64,000 bases of DNA from UBA1447 sp964627535 (GTDB lineage: Bacteria > Bacillota > Clostridia > Oscillospirales > Acutalibacteraceae): positions 1 through 64,000 of the forward strand of contig CAZVJW010000009.1 in NCBI GenBank assembly GCA_964627535.1, in the 5' to 3' direction. The notes beneath the pieces were generated by a model. It had not been told where the DNA came from, ran no database searches, and was given only the letters and a program-made list of their open reading frames with translations. Positions 25,034-33,182 of this stretch are shown here, one piece after another. Numbering within the stretch: the first letter of the stretch is position 1; the number at the start of each line of letters is the position of its first letter. Made by a program: the position numbers and the translations under genes.

Positions 25034-25370
25034 CTCTTAAGAAATTGTTATAAGGATAAATGTATTATAACACAATATTTCAAAGGATATAAGTTTTATT
25101 AACTATTTTTTTAACATATCAGTTCAGTTGGATTACCCGGAACAGCTGACAAAACGTCTGTTTACCGCTTTTTTAATTTAACATATTTTGCTAAAAGTCC
25201 AAATTCCTATACATCTTCAACAAAATACCAACAAAAATTGTTTTTCATCAAAAATAATCGTAAGCATTTCTGTTTTTCATCAAACAATTCTTGCATAATT
25301 AAAGGGATAAGTATACAATGTTTCAGAATATATTCACAGGTTGACAATTCGAACCTCGGGGGATGACACT
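25034..25370. other. Divergent AT-rich region
   Basis: This gap lies between the dehydrogenase and the Rnf cluster. It holds a minus-strand -10 (25064-25069) and the plus-strand promoter at 25291. A direct repeat is present (TTTTTCATCAAA at about 25240 and 25273). No gene is seen. Confidence 0.5.
25291..25319 (+). promoter_or_regulatory. Promoter of the apbE-rnf operon
   Basis: TTGCAT and TACAAT are 17 bases apart. They are the best sigma-A-like pair upstream of the operon, and no other promoter was evident before rnfC. Confidence 0.5.
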
Positions 25371-26411
25371 TTGGCGGCAACCGGTAAATTGAAGAATAAA
25401 GTTGGCATCGCAGCGGTATGTATTGCGGTTACAGCGCTTGCCGGAATATTCATTATTGACGCCGTTTACAGTACTTCTGAAATTTCTAAAAGCGGTATAG
25501 CCATGGGTACGGTGGTTACTCAAAAGCTGAAAGGAAAAAACGCGAAGGAAGCCGCGCAGGAGGTTCTTGACCGGATTAACGAAATCGAAACGAAATCGCT
25601 TTCATGGCGCATTATAGGTTCCGATATATATAACATAAATTCCCAGGCAGGCAAATACGTAACAGTTAACGGAAAAACACCCGATTGGCTTGAGCAGTCC
25701 TTAAAAGTTTGTAAAAGCAGTGCCGGCGCTTTTGACATAACTGTCGGAAAGCTTACGGCACTTTGGAACATCGGCAGTGACAATGCACGGTTGCCTGCAC
25801 AAACAGAAATAAATGATCTGCTGGGCGCGGTAGGATACGGCCAAGTTGAAATAACCGGCGGTGAAATCAAGATCGCCAAAGGGCAGAGCTTAGACCTCGG
25901 TGCTGTGGGCAAAGGCATCGCCTGCGATGAGGCATCACAGATTCTTGAGCAAAACGGGATGAAATCCGCCATAATCTCTGTCGGCGGCAGCATACTTCTG
26001 TTCGGCAAAAGCGCAGTGAATGTCGGCATCCGCAACCCGTCAGGCGGGTCAAACGACTATATGGGTATTCTAAGCTTGAAGGACTGCTGCGTCTCCACCT
26101 CTGGAGATTATGAGAAAGTGCTGACGGTTGACGGAAAGAACTACCATCATATTTTAGACCCGAAAACAGGTTATCCTTCCGACAGCGGTTTAACGAGCGT
26201 AACCGTTGTCAGCAAATCCGGGCTTTTGAGCGACGCGCTCTCCACCGCATGTTTTGTGCTGGGTTATAAAAAATGCCTGCCGCTGCTGGCAGAATACAAA
26301 GCCGAAGCGGTGTTTATTACCCTCGAGAAGTCGGTTTATGTAACGGACGGCCTCGCTGATTGCTTTGAAATAAAAGACACAGCATATTCAATGGCCGGAG
26401 CGGAAAATTAA
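25371..26411 (+). CDS. apbE: FAD:protein FMN transferase ApbE
   Basis: 346 residues with an N-terminal membrane anchor (VGIAAVCIAVTALAGIFII). ApbE transfers FMN from FAD to Thr or Ser of target proteins, here most likely RnfG and RnfD. Family blocks visible are GIAMGTVV, LSWRIIGSDIYNIN, DLGAVGKGIACDEA, SVGGSILLFG and HHILDPKTGYPSDSGL. The usual SR of SRFxxxSD is SWR here. The start is set at TTG 25371 because GGGGG lies 8 bases upstream; another TTG at 25341 has no ribosome site. First gene of the Rnf operon. It may also modify the FMN-binding protein encoded at 46430. Confidence 0.93.
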   Translation: MAATGKLKNKVGIAAVCIAVTALAGIFIIDAVYSTSEISKSGIAMGTVVTQKLKGKNAKEAAQEVLDRINEIETKSLSWRIIGSDIYNINSQAGKYVTVNGKTPDWLEQSLKVCKSSAGAFDITVGKLTALWNIGSDNARLPAQTEINDLLGAVGYGQVEITGGEIKIAKGQSLDLGAVGKGIACDEASQILEQNGMKSAIISVGGSILLFGKSAVNVGIRNPSGGSNDYMGILSLKDCCVSTSGDYEKVLTVDGKNYHHILDPKTGYPSDSGLTSVTVVSKSGLLSDALSTACFVLGYKKCLPLLAEYKAEAVFITLEKSVYVTDGLADCFEIKDTAYSMAGAEN

Positions 26412-26415
26412 GATT

Positions 26416-26799
26416 ATGAATAAACTGTTTAAAAAGGCCGATATCATCCTGATTCTCATTCTTTGCCTTTTCAGTGCCGCTTTGTTTTTGCCCGGTATGT
26501 TTGGAAACGGCAACCTCGAGGCGGTTATATACGAAAACGGAAGCATAACGCACCGCATTGATTTAAGTAAAGTTGATGAAAGCTATACCATTGAGCTTGC
26601 CGGCCCGCCGGCTTCAACCGTTAAGGTCGAGCATAATGCAATCAGCTATGTTTCCGCCGGCTGCCCCGATAAGCTCTGCGTTAAAACAGGAAAACTTGCG
26701 CACTGCGGAGACACCGCAGCCTGCCTGCCCGCGAAAACAGTTGTTGTTCTTGAAAGCGGCTCAGACAATGAAAAATCGCCGGATATAATAACTTATTGA
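26416..26799 (+). CDS. NusG domain II-containing protein
   Basis: 127 residues. One N-terminal membrane helix (IILILILCLFSAALFLPGMF) is followed by an extracytoplasmic NusG_II-like beta domain with four Cys (CPDKLCVKTG, CGDTAACLP). Such proteins regularly sit beside rnf genes and ApbE in Clostridia; their exact job in the Rnf complex is not established as far as I know. It starts 4 bases after the apbE stop. Confidence 0.88.
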   Translation: MNKLFKKADIILILILCLFSAALFLPGMFGNGNLEAVIYENGSITHRIDLSKVDESYTIELAGPPASTVKVEHNAISYVSAGCPDKLCVKTGKLAHCGDTAACLPAKTVVVLESGSDNEKSPDIITY

Positions 26800-26805
26800 A
26801 CTGAT

Positions 26806-26965
26806 TTTGAGAAGAAGTAGAGAAGAAGTGGCGAAGAAATAGAAAAGAAGTTGGAGATCGAAGTATGGCAAAAACTTCTAAGCGTTACTCCTATTGCTTC
26901 TCATGACATAGTCATACTTCTCCATGCTTCCCGCGGCAAAGCCGCACTTCTCAATGGTTTTCATC
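26806..26965. repeat. Hairpin-type GAGAAG repeat inside the rnf operon
   Basis: TTTTGAGAAGAAG-type iterations on the left oppose CTTCTC-type iterations on the right. The inner palindromes ATGACATAGTCAT and GCGGCAAAGCCGC (26933-26945) lie between. The arms can fold into a long imperfect stem. It separates the NusG_II gene from the transporter gene. Same family as 49989-50243 and 62661-62717. Confidence 0.65.
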
Positions 26966-26985
26966 AAAACCAACAGGAGAAAACT

Positions 26986-27507
26986 ATGTCCCATAAGAAA
27001 TCTAACCGAAAAATAGCCCTGCTGGGAATTTTAGGTGCGCAGGCACTTGCTCTTTCATTTTTGGAAAATCTGATCCCCCCTCTGCCGGGTTTGCCCCCGG
27101 GCGCGAAACCGGGTTTTTCAAATATTGTTACAATGTACACTGCGGCAACAATGGGTTTGGGAGAAGCGCTTTATATAACAGTTCTGAAGGCGGTTTTTGC
27201 AGGTTTGACAAGAGGCGCAACAGCTTTTTTCATGAGCATATGCGGCGGACTTTCAAGCACATTTGTTATGTTCTGGCTTATTAAACTAAAAAAGCAGCCC
27301 TTCGGCATAGCTGGCATAGCTGTAGCATCCGCAGTTGCCCACAACCTGGGCCAGCTTTTAGCCGCGATGGTAATCACAGGAACCTATTCTGTTTTAGGAT
27401 ATGCTCCCTTACTTTTCTTCTTCGCCGTTATAACGGGGTTGGTAACCGGTACGGTATTAAAGGTTGTCATGCCGGCGCTTAAAAAGCAGAGTAGATTTTT
27501 ATCATAA
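26986..27507 (+). CDS. Gx transporter family protein (heptaprenyl diphosphate synthase component I-like)
   Basis: 173 residues with five or so membrane helices, resembling the Gx/HepS family of small membrane proteins that look like substrate-binding components of ECF transporters. Motifs: LGILGAQALALSFLENLIPP, GAKPGFSNIVTM and FAGLTRGATAFFMS. It commonly lies between the NusG_II gene and rnf genes. The start at 26986 follows AGGAG; the frame is open further upstream into the hairpin repeat, but that part is not credible. Possible roles are flavin or quinone-precursor supply; not proven. Confidence 0.85.
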   Translation: MSHKKSNRKIALLGILGAQALALSFLENLIPPLPGLPPGAKPGFSNIVTMYTAATMGLGEALYITVLKAVFAGLTRGATAFFMSICGGLSSTFVMFWLIKLKKQPFGIAGIAVASAVAHNLGQLLAAMVITGTYSVLGYAPLLFFFAVITGLVTGTVLKVVMPALKKQSRFLS

Positions 27508-27540
27508 ACACAAACGAAAATATCAGCTGGAGATGAATGA

Positions 27541-28893
27541 ATGAAACATATGAAATTGGATGGTGTGCTCAAAGCGGTCTCCAAAGTTCAAGGCGGTGTC
27601 ACAGTTTCGCACAACAAAAACACCGCCGAAACAGAAGTTGAGCGCATGCCTTCACCCGAAAAAGTTATATTACCCATGCAGCAGCATATCGGAACACCCT
27701 GTCGCCCGATTGTACGGGTTGGAGACAAGGTCTTCGTCGGACAACTAATTGCCGACAGCGATAGGTATGTCAGCGCGCCCATACATGCATCAGTTTCGGG
27801 CAAGGTTACCGCAATCGGCGAAACAGTCCTGCCAAACGGCGTTATCTCGCAAAGCGTGACCATTGAATCGGACGGCGAAATGAAACTTTTCGAGGAGCTT
27901 GAGCCTCCCAAAGTCGAAACCAAAGAAAATTTGATAAAGGCAGTAAGAGCTTCGGGGCTTGTCGGGCTTGGCGGAGCAGGGTTCCCGACACATGTCAAAC
28001 TTAATTCTCCCGCGGGCAAAATTATTGATACCCTCATTGTAAATGCTGCAGAGTGCGAACCTTTTATTACCGTCGACTACCGTGAATGCATCGATAATTC
28101 GTGGGATATTCTGTCCGGCATATATACCCTTAAGGAAATGCTCGGGATCAAAAATGTACTCATTACCATTGAGGACAATAAACCAAACGCTTTTGATGTT
28201 CTGAGCCGAATAGCGGGAAGCGACTTCGACAAAGATAACGATGTAAACTTAATGATCTTAAAGTCCCGCTATCCTCAGGGTGCGGAAAAAGTTATGATTA
28301 TGTCTTCAACCGGCCGCAAGGTCCCACCCGGAAAACTTCCTTCGGATATCGGCTGCCTTGTGATGAATGTAGCAAGCGTTGCTTTTATAGCAAGGTATCT
28401 TAAAACGGGAAAACCGCTGGTCAGCCGTTCACTCACGGTTGACGGTTCCGCAATAGCAAACCCGAAAAATGTCCGCGTTCCTATCGGCACAAACATTGGC
28501 GAAGTAATCGATTTCTGCGGTGGATTTAAAGCGGATCCCTTCAAAATCATTACCGGAGGCCCGATGATGGGGCTTGCCGTCATCAACACAGATTTGCCCG
28601 TATTGAAGCAGAACAACGCGATTCTCGCTTTTGCGGACAATACTTATAGTGTTAAAAAAGAACGGGACTGTATACGCTGCGGACGCTGCATGCATGTTTG
28701 CCCGATGTGTTTGGTGCCGACGAAAATCATGAATTATGCAAAGGTCAAAGATATTGATAAACTTGAGAATGCCGGCGCGTCCGTTTGTATGGAGTGCGGA
28801 AGCTGCTCCTACGCCTGCCCCTCCGGTATCCCTCTGGTTCAATATCTGCGCCTTGCGAAAGTACTTCTTACAGAGGCAGGTGGCAAAACATGA
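27541..28893 (+). CDS. rnfC: Rnf electron transport complex subunit RnfC
   Basis: 450 residues, the NADH- and FMN-binding peripheral subunit of the Rnf complex (ferredoxin:NAD+ oxidoreductase coupled to Na+ or H+ export). The N-terminal barrel-sandwich domain is followed by the NADH/FMN Rossmann region (GLVGLGGAGFPTHVKL near 140). A SLBB-like part leads to two 4Fe-4S motifs, CIRCGRCMHVCP (about 378) and CMECGSCSYACP (about 417). The length matches clostridial RnfC. GGAGATG lies before the ATG. It overlaps rnfD by 4 bases. Confidence 0.96.
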   Translation: MKHMKLDGVLKAVSKVQGGVTVSHNKNTAETEVERMPSPEKVILPMQQHIGTPCRPIVRVGDKVFVGQLIADSDRYVSAPIHASVSGKVTAIGETVLPNGVISQSVTIESDGEMKLFEELEPPKVETKENLIKAVRASGLVGLGGAGFPTHVKLNSPAGKIIDTLIVNAAECEPFITVDYRECIDNSWDILSGIYTLKEMLGIKNVLITIEDNKPNAFDVLSRIAGSDFDKDNDVNLMILKSRYPQGAEKVMIMSSTGRKVPPGKLPSDIGCLVMNVASVAFIARYLKTGKPLVSRSLTVDGSAIANPKNVRVPIGTNIGEVIDFCGGFKADPFKIITGGPMMGLAVINTDLPVLKQNNAILAFADNTYSVKKERDCIRCGRCMHVCPMCLVPTKIMNYAKVKDIDKLENAGASVCMECGSCSYACPSGIPLVQYLRLAKVLLTEAGGKT

Positions 28894-29924
28894 CTTTAAA
28901 TAAAAAATTGACCGTCAGCGCCTCGCCGCATGTGCGTTCTGCAACAACAACAACAGGCATTATGCTTGATGTTATTATCGCGCTTGTACCGGCGTTGATC
29001 GCCGCGGTGTCTATTTTCGGCTTCAGAGTGCTCGCGGTCGTCGCGGTCACGGTAGGAACCAGTGTACTTTCGGAGTATGCTGCCAGAAAAATTATGAAAA
29101 GACCGGGTACGCTCAGCGACTTAAGTGCTGTTGTGACAGGTATAATTTTAGCTTTCAACCTTCCTGTAACGATTCCGCTGTGGATGGCGGCAATCGGTTC
29201 AATGGCCGCGATTATCGTGGTTAAACAATTCTTCGGCGGCATTGGGCAAAACTTTGTCAACCCGGCGCTTATGGCGAGGATTATTTTATTTTTATCTTTT
29301 ACGCAGGCAATGACCACCTGGACAAAAGCTTTTTCCTGGAAAGATGGTATCGATGCAATTACCACTGCTTCGCCGCTCAGCCAAATTAACAGCGTGCCTG
29401 CGGGAGGCAGCTTAGAAGGACTTCCCTCGCTTACTCAAATGTTTTTCGGGCAGCGCGCAGGCAGCCTCGGCGAGGTTTGCGCTGCAGCGCTCATTCTGGG
29501 CGGTCTCTTCCTTCTTATCCGAGGTGTGCTACATCCGGCAATTCCGCTTACATATATCGGAACAGTCGCGGTTTTCATGCTCGTTGCGGGCAAGGGTAAT
29601 TTCACCTTTGTAGCCTATGAGCTTATGGGCGGCGGGCTTCTTCTCGGCGCCGTCTTCATGGCGACGGATTACTCGACTTCGCCTATCAACCTGAAAGGCA
29701 AAATTATTTTCGGCATCGGATGCGGGCTTTTAACAGCTGCTATAAGGCTGTTTGCCAGCATGCCGGAAGGTGTTTCATTCTCGATTATTCTGATGAATCT
29801 TTTGGTTCCTCACATTGAGCGTTTAACCGCTCCAAAACCTTTCGGGACCCCGAAAGAAAAGAGAAAGAATAAAAATAATAAAAAGACCGCTTCCGAAAAC
29901 AGCAAGGAAGAGGTGAAAGCATGA
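28890..29924 (+). CDS. rnfD: Rnf complex subunit RnfD
   Basis: 344 residues with about eight to ten membrane helices; integral subunit homologous to NqrB. NQR/RNF family features include the N-terminal SASPHVRS, GGIGQNFVNPALMARI and ATDYSTSPIN. In most RnfD and NqrB proteins a Thr in a GATPL-type motif carries covalent FMN. Here the aligned stretch reads DAITTASPL, so the position is Ser161 (codon TCG at 29370). ApbE targets are usually Thr, so flavinylation of this subunit is uncertain. The start at 28890 is fixed by the ATGA overlap with rnfC. Confidence 0.95.
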   Translation: MTLNKKLTVSASPHVRSATTTTGIMLDVIIALVPALIAAVSIFGFRVLAVVAVTVGTSVLSEYAARKIMKRPGTLSDLSAVVTGIILAFNLPVTIPLWMAAIGSMAAIIVVKQFFGGIGQNFVNPALMARIILFLSFTQAMTTWTKAFSWKDGIDAITTASPLSQINSVPAGGSLEGLPSLTQMFFGQRAGSLGEVCAAALILGGLFLLIRGVLHPAIPLTYIGTVAVFMLVAGKGNFTFVAYELMGGGLLLGAVFMATDYSTSPINLKGKIIFGIGCGLLTAAIRLFASMPEGVSFSIILMNLLVPHIERLTAPKPFGTPKEKRKNKNNKKTASENSKEEVKA

Positions 29925-30895
29925 AAAAATCAAATTTCAAGGTACTTGTTATGCCGGCAATTATTTTATTTGTTATTTGCCTTGTTTCAACCTTTTTATT
30001 AGCTCTAACCAATAAAATTACCGTTCCGGAAATCGCGGAGTTGGCCATTTCAAGCGCGGAAGCCGCCCGCTTGGAGCTTCTGCCGGAGGCAATAAGCTTT
30101 GAGAAGAGCATTGCCAATCTTGGCGGCGTTTCATATGAATACTATACGGGCGTTGGTAAAGACGGAAAAACGGCCGGTTATGTATTTACGACGGTTTCAA
30201 CAGGTTACAGCGGTGATATTAAGGTGATGACCGGCGTTGATATGAACGGCGCTGTAAAAAAAGTCAGCATTCTTGAGCTGAGCGAGACTCCGGGCCTCGG
30301 TATGAACGCAAAAAAAGACAGTTTCATTAATCAATATATCGGGCAGAGCGGTGCGATATCTGTCGTGAAAACCAAAGCAGGCAAAAACCAAATACAAGCC
30401 ATGACCGGTGCAACCATCACTTCAGGGGCTGTTACCGGCGCCGTTAACAAAGCGCTTGAAATATATATGTCCCTGAGCGGTCAAGCAACGACAACTACAG
30501 TACCTGAAAGCAAAGCAAAATCCGGTACCGTCAACTTATACGGCAAGGACTATACTTACGAGATGCTTATTGACGGGAATAGCATAACGACCGGTTACAT
30601 TTTTATTACCGAAGCAACAGGCTATTCGGGAAACATCATAAAATTAAAGATTAATATTGATTTAAAAGGCACCATAAAAGGTATTGAAGGCTTAATAATA
30701 GAAGATACCTCCGGTTATGGCTCCGGTTTTAACACAAGTTATTTAAATCAGTTTATCGGCAAGAACAGTAAAATTTCCGGTAAAGGCGATGGTGTTCAGG
30801 CGATATCCGGTGCGACTATTACTTCGAATGCGATTACAGCCGCTGTTAATACGGCATTTGACCTTTATAATTCGGTTGCGGGAGGTAATCAATAA
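29921..30895 (+). CDS. rnfG: RnfG-like subunit with two FMN-binding domains
   Basis: 324 residues, against about 200 for typical RnfG. An N-terminal membrane helix (VLVMPAIILFVICLVSTFLL) leads to an extracytoplasmic FMN_bind domain with AMTGATITSGAV (flavin acceptor expected at Thr165). A Thr/Ser linker (GQATTTTVPES) precedes a second FMN_bind-like domain ending in AISGATITSNAI (acceptor expected at Thr299). Both motifs match the ApbE target consensus. RnfG normally carries one covalent FMN; two in tandem would extend the electron path outside the membrane. It overlaps rnfD (ATGA) and abuts rnfE. Confidence 0.92.
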   Translation: MKKSNFKVLVMPAIILFVICLVSTFLLALTNKITVPEIAELAISSAEAARLELLPEAISFEKSIANLGGVSYEYYTGVGKDGKTAGYVFTTVSTGYSGDIKVMTGVDMNGAVKKVSILELSETPGLGMNAKKDSFINQYIGQSGAISVVKTKAGKNQIQAMTGATITSGAVTGAVNKALEIYMSLSGQATTTTVPESKAKSGTVNLYGKDYTYEMLIDGNSITTGYIFITEATGYSGNIIKLKINIDLKGTIKGIEGLIIEDTSGYGSGFNTSYLNQFIGKNSKISGKGDGVQAISGATITSNAITAAVNTAFDLYNSVAGGNQ

Positions 30896-31611
30896 TGGCT
30901 GATAAAGTACCCCTCATGAATGAGCTTACCAAGGGTTTTCTCAAAGAAAACCCCGTACTTCGCCTGGTGCTCGGAACATGCCCCACACTTGCCATTTCCA
31001 CCTCCGTGGTAGGCGCGCTCGGGATGGGTGTTGCGGCAACTTTTGTTCTCGTATGTTCAAACGTGGTCATTTCCATGCTGAGGAAAATAGTTCCCGATAA
31101 AATCCGCATCCCGATTTACGTTGTCGTTATCGCGGCGTTTGTCAGCATTGTGCAAATGCTTGTAAAAGCTTTCGCGCCGGCTGTCGATGAGATGCTTGGT
31201 ATATACCTTCCGCTTATAGTTGTCAACTGCATTATCCTGGGCAGAGCGGAAGCGTTCGCCGGCAAAAACCCCGTCCTCGCCTCAACGGTTGACGGCATCG
31301 GCATGGGCATAGGATTTACAGCAGCAATACTGACCATGAGCATCATAAGAGAATTCCTGGGCGCCGGCTCACTTGCCGGAATAGCACTTCTACCCGATTC
31401 CATCGCTCCGATGGCTATTTTTATACTGCCGCCGGGAGGGTTCTTTGTATACGGCCTTATGATGGCGACTGCAAACAGATTAGCCGAAAAAAAAGGATTG
31501 CCGCGGGCTGAGCTGAACGGCTGCGATTCCTGCCCAATGGCAGGTTCATGCACAATTAAGGTCGGCGGAGACGCAGAGAAGTGTGAAAATAAAGAGGTAA
31601 CCGCATCATGA
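30895..31611 (+). CDS. rnfE: Rnf complex subunit RnfE
   Basis: 238 residues, six membrane helices, homologous to NqrD. Conserved blocks: NPVLRLVLGTCPTLAIS with its membrane Cys, and LPLIVVNCIILGRAEAFA with a second Cys; these cysteines ligate the intramembrane iron centre with RnfA. A cytoplasmic tail of about 45 residues is unusually Cys-rich (CDSCPMAGSC and one more Cys). Start and stop overlap its neighbours, so it is translationally coupled. Confidence 0.95.
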   Translation: MADKVPLMNELTKGFLKENPVLRLVLGTCPTLAISTSVVGALGMGVAATFVLVCSNVVISMLRKIVPDKIRIPIYVVVIAAFVSIVQMLVKAFAPAVDEMLGIYLPLIVVNCIILGRAEAFAGKNPVLASTVDGIGMGIGFTAAILTMSIIREFLGAGSLAGIALLPDSIAPMAIFILPPGGFFVYGLMMATANRLAEKKGLPRAELNGCDSCPMAGSCTIKVGGDAEKCENKEVTAS

Positions 31612-32201
31612 TGAAAGCTTTTATGATTATAATTTTCACCGCTATCCTGACAGAGAATTTCGTGCTTCGCCAATTTCTCGGCATCTGCCCGTTTTTGGGC
31701 GTTTCCAAAAAACTGAATACGGCAATGGGCATGTCAGCCGCTGTTATCTTCGTCATGGTTTTGTCCACCGCGGTAACTTATCCCATAAACCAATATTTTT
31801 TAGTTAAAAACAACATGGAATATTTGCAGACGCTTGTATTTATTCTGGTTATCGCAGCGCTTGTCCAATTTGTTGAAACAGTATTGAAGAAGTATATGAA
31901 GCCCTTATATAACGCTCTGGGCATATACCTGCCGCTTATCACCACAAACTGCGCCGTTCTTGGCGTTGTGTTTCTGAACCTGGAAAAGGAATTGAATTAC
32001 ACGGAATCGATTGTAAACTCTTTCGGAGCAGGCGTCGGCTTTTTACTGGCAATGTTTATCTTTTCGGGCGTCCGCGAGCGCATGGAAAGCTGCGATATCC
32101 CTAAGTTCCTGCAGGGGCTTCCGATCACCCTGATCGCTGCGTCGTTGACATCCGTCGCATTTTTCGGTTTTGACGGACTTGTTGAAGGAATATTCAAATG
32201 A
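31608..32201 (+). CDS. rnfA: Rnf complex subunit RnfA
   Basis: 197 residues, six membrane helices, homologous to NqrE and pseudo-symmetric to RnfE. ENFVLRQFLGICPFLGVS and LPLITTNCAVLGVVF hold the two cysteines that share the intramembrane 2Fe-2S centre. Length is typical. It begins inside the end of rnfE (4-base overlap) and is followed 14 bases later by rnfB. Confidence 0.96.
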   Translation: MMKAFMIIIFTAILTENFVLRQFLGICPFLGVSKKLNTAMGMSAAVIFVMVLSTAVTYPINQYFLVKNNMEYLQTLVFILVIAALVQFVETVLKKYMKPLYNALGIYLPLITTNCAVLGVVFLNLEKELNYTESIVNSFGAGVGFLLAMFIFSGVRERMESCDIPKFLQGLPITLIAASLTSVAFFGFDGLVEGIFK

Positions 32202-32215
32202 AGGAGGCGGAATAG

Positions 32216-33043
32216 ATGGATACAATAATACTTGCAGTTTTAATCGTTTCCGCCATCGGTCTTATAGCCGGGTTGGGACTTGCGGTTGCGTCAAAGATCA
32301 TGGCGGTACCCGTTGATGAAAAGGCGGAAGAAATAGAAGGAGTTCTGGCAGGTGTTAACTGCGGTGCCTGCGGTTATTCCGGATGCTCGGGCTATGCGTT
32401 GGCACTTTCTAAGGGAGAAACGACAAACACAGTTCTTTGCTCACCGGGAGGCACAGAAACATCGAAAAAAATAGCCGAGCTTACAGGGCTTGCCGCGGGC
32501 GAGATTCTGCCGTCGGCCGCCGTGGTGCTCTGCCAGGGCAACACAATCAACACCGGTAAAAAGCTGAAATACAGCGGAGCTAAAACCTGTAAAATGGCAA
32601 CACAGCTTTTCGGCGGACCAAAAGACTGCGTATATGGCTGCATAGGCTTCGGCGACTGCGTCGAGGTTTGCCCCTATAATGCTATTCATATTTGCGACGA
32701 AATTGCCCGCATCAACCCGTTGGCATGCAAAGCTTGCACAGCTTGTGTCGCTGCTTGCCCGAAAGGGCTTATTCAGATGATGCCGCTTCATGAGGCAAAG
32801 GCTGCCGTGCTTTGCGCTAACAAAGAAAAAGGCGCTTTAACCCGCAAGCAGTGCAAAACCGGCTGTATAGGCTGCATGAAATGTGTCAAGATTTGCGAAG
32901 CGGAAGCAATAACGGTTACGGACAACTGCGCAAAGGTTGATTTCGACAAATGCACATCATGCGGTAAGTGTAAAGAGGTTTGCCCCGTGAACGCGATTGA
33001 TATCATTGATTTGGAAAAGATCGTGGGAAAAGTCGAGGCGTAA
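32216..33043 (+). CDS. rnfB: Rnf complex subunit RnfB (ferredoxin-accepting)
   Basis: 275 residues. An N-terminal membrane helix precedes the Fe-S motif CGACGYSGC plus a distal Cys near 80. Four ferredoxin-type 4Fe-4S motifs follow (CIGFGDCVEVCP, CKACTACVAACP, CIGCMKCVKIC, CTSCGKCKEVCP), so about five clusters are predicted. RnfB takes electrons from reduced ferredoxin in the cytoplasm. It is last in the CDGEAB order, which is the usual clostridial arrangement, and ends just before a strong terminator. Confidence 0.96.
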   Translation: MDTIILAVLIVSAIGLIAGLGLAVASKIMAVPVDEKAEEIEGVLAGVNCGACGYSGCSGYALALSKGETTNTVLCSPGGTETSKKIAELTGLAAGEILPSAAVVLCQGNTINTGKKLKYSGAKTCKMATQLFGGPKDCVYGCIGFGDCVEVCPYNAIHICDEIARINPLACKACTACVAACPKGLIQMMPLHEAKAAVLCANKEKGALTRKQCKTGCIGCMKCVKICEAEAITVTDNCAKVDFDKCTSCGKCKEVCPVNAIDIIDLEKIVGKVEA

Positions 33044-33055
33044 AAAGGTTTGATG

Positions 33056-33102
33056 AACGCCCCTCCGGTCAAATGAACGGTGGGGCGTTATGTTTTCTTT
33101 TT
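33056..33102 (+). terminator. Terminator of the rnf operon
   Basis: AACGCCCCTCCG (33056-33067) pairs with CGGTGGGGCGTT (33078-33089), with one mismatch, followed by ATGTTTTCTTTTT. Confidence 0.85.
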
Positions 33103-33131
33103 AAGGAGCCTTATGTGAGAAATTTTTCAAC

Positions 33132-33158
33132 TGTCATTCCGAACGAAGTGAGGAATCT
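33132..33158. repeat. Dispersed short repeat of the TGTCATTC...GAATCT type
   Basis: It starts TGTCATTCCGAAC and ends GTGAGGAATCT, matching a short repeat known from many bacterial genomes (recalled form TGTCATTCTGAGCGNAGCGAAGAATCT). Only one copy lies in this window. Confidence 0.4.
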
Positions 33159-33182
33159 CAGCCCGAGAGCTTTCCGAAAAAA

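Noticed and set aside
26851..26985. Upstream extension of the Gx transporter frame
   Set aside because: The extra codons are hairpin-repeat sequence; a good ribosome site precedes ATG 26986.
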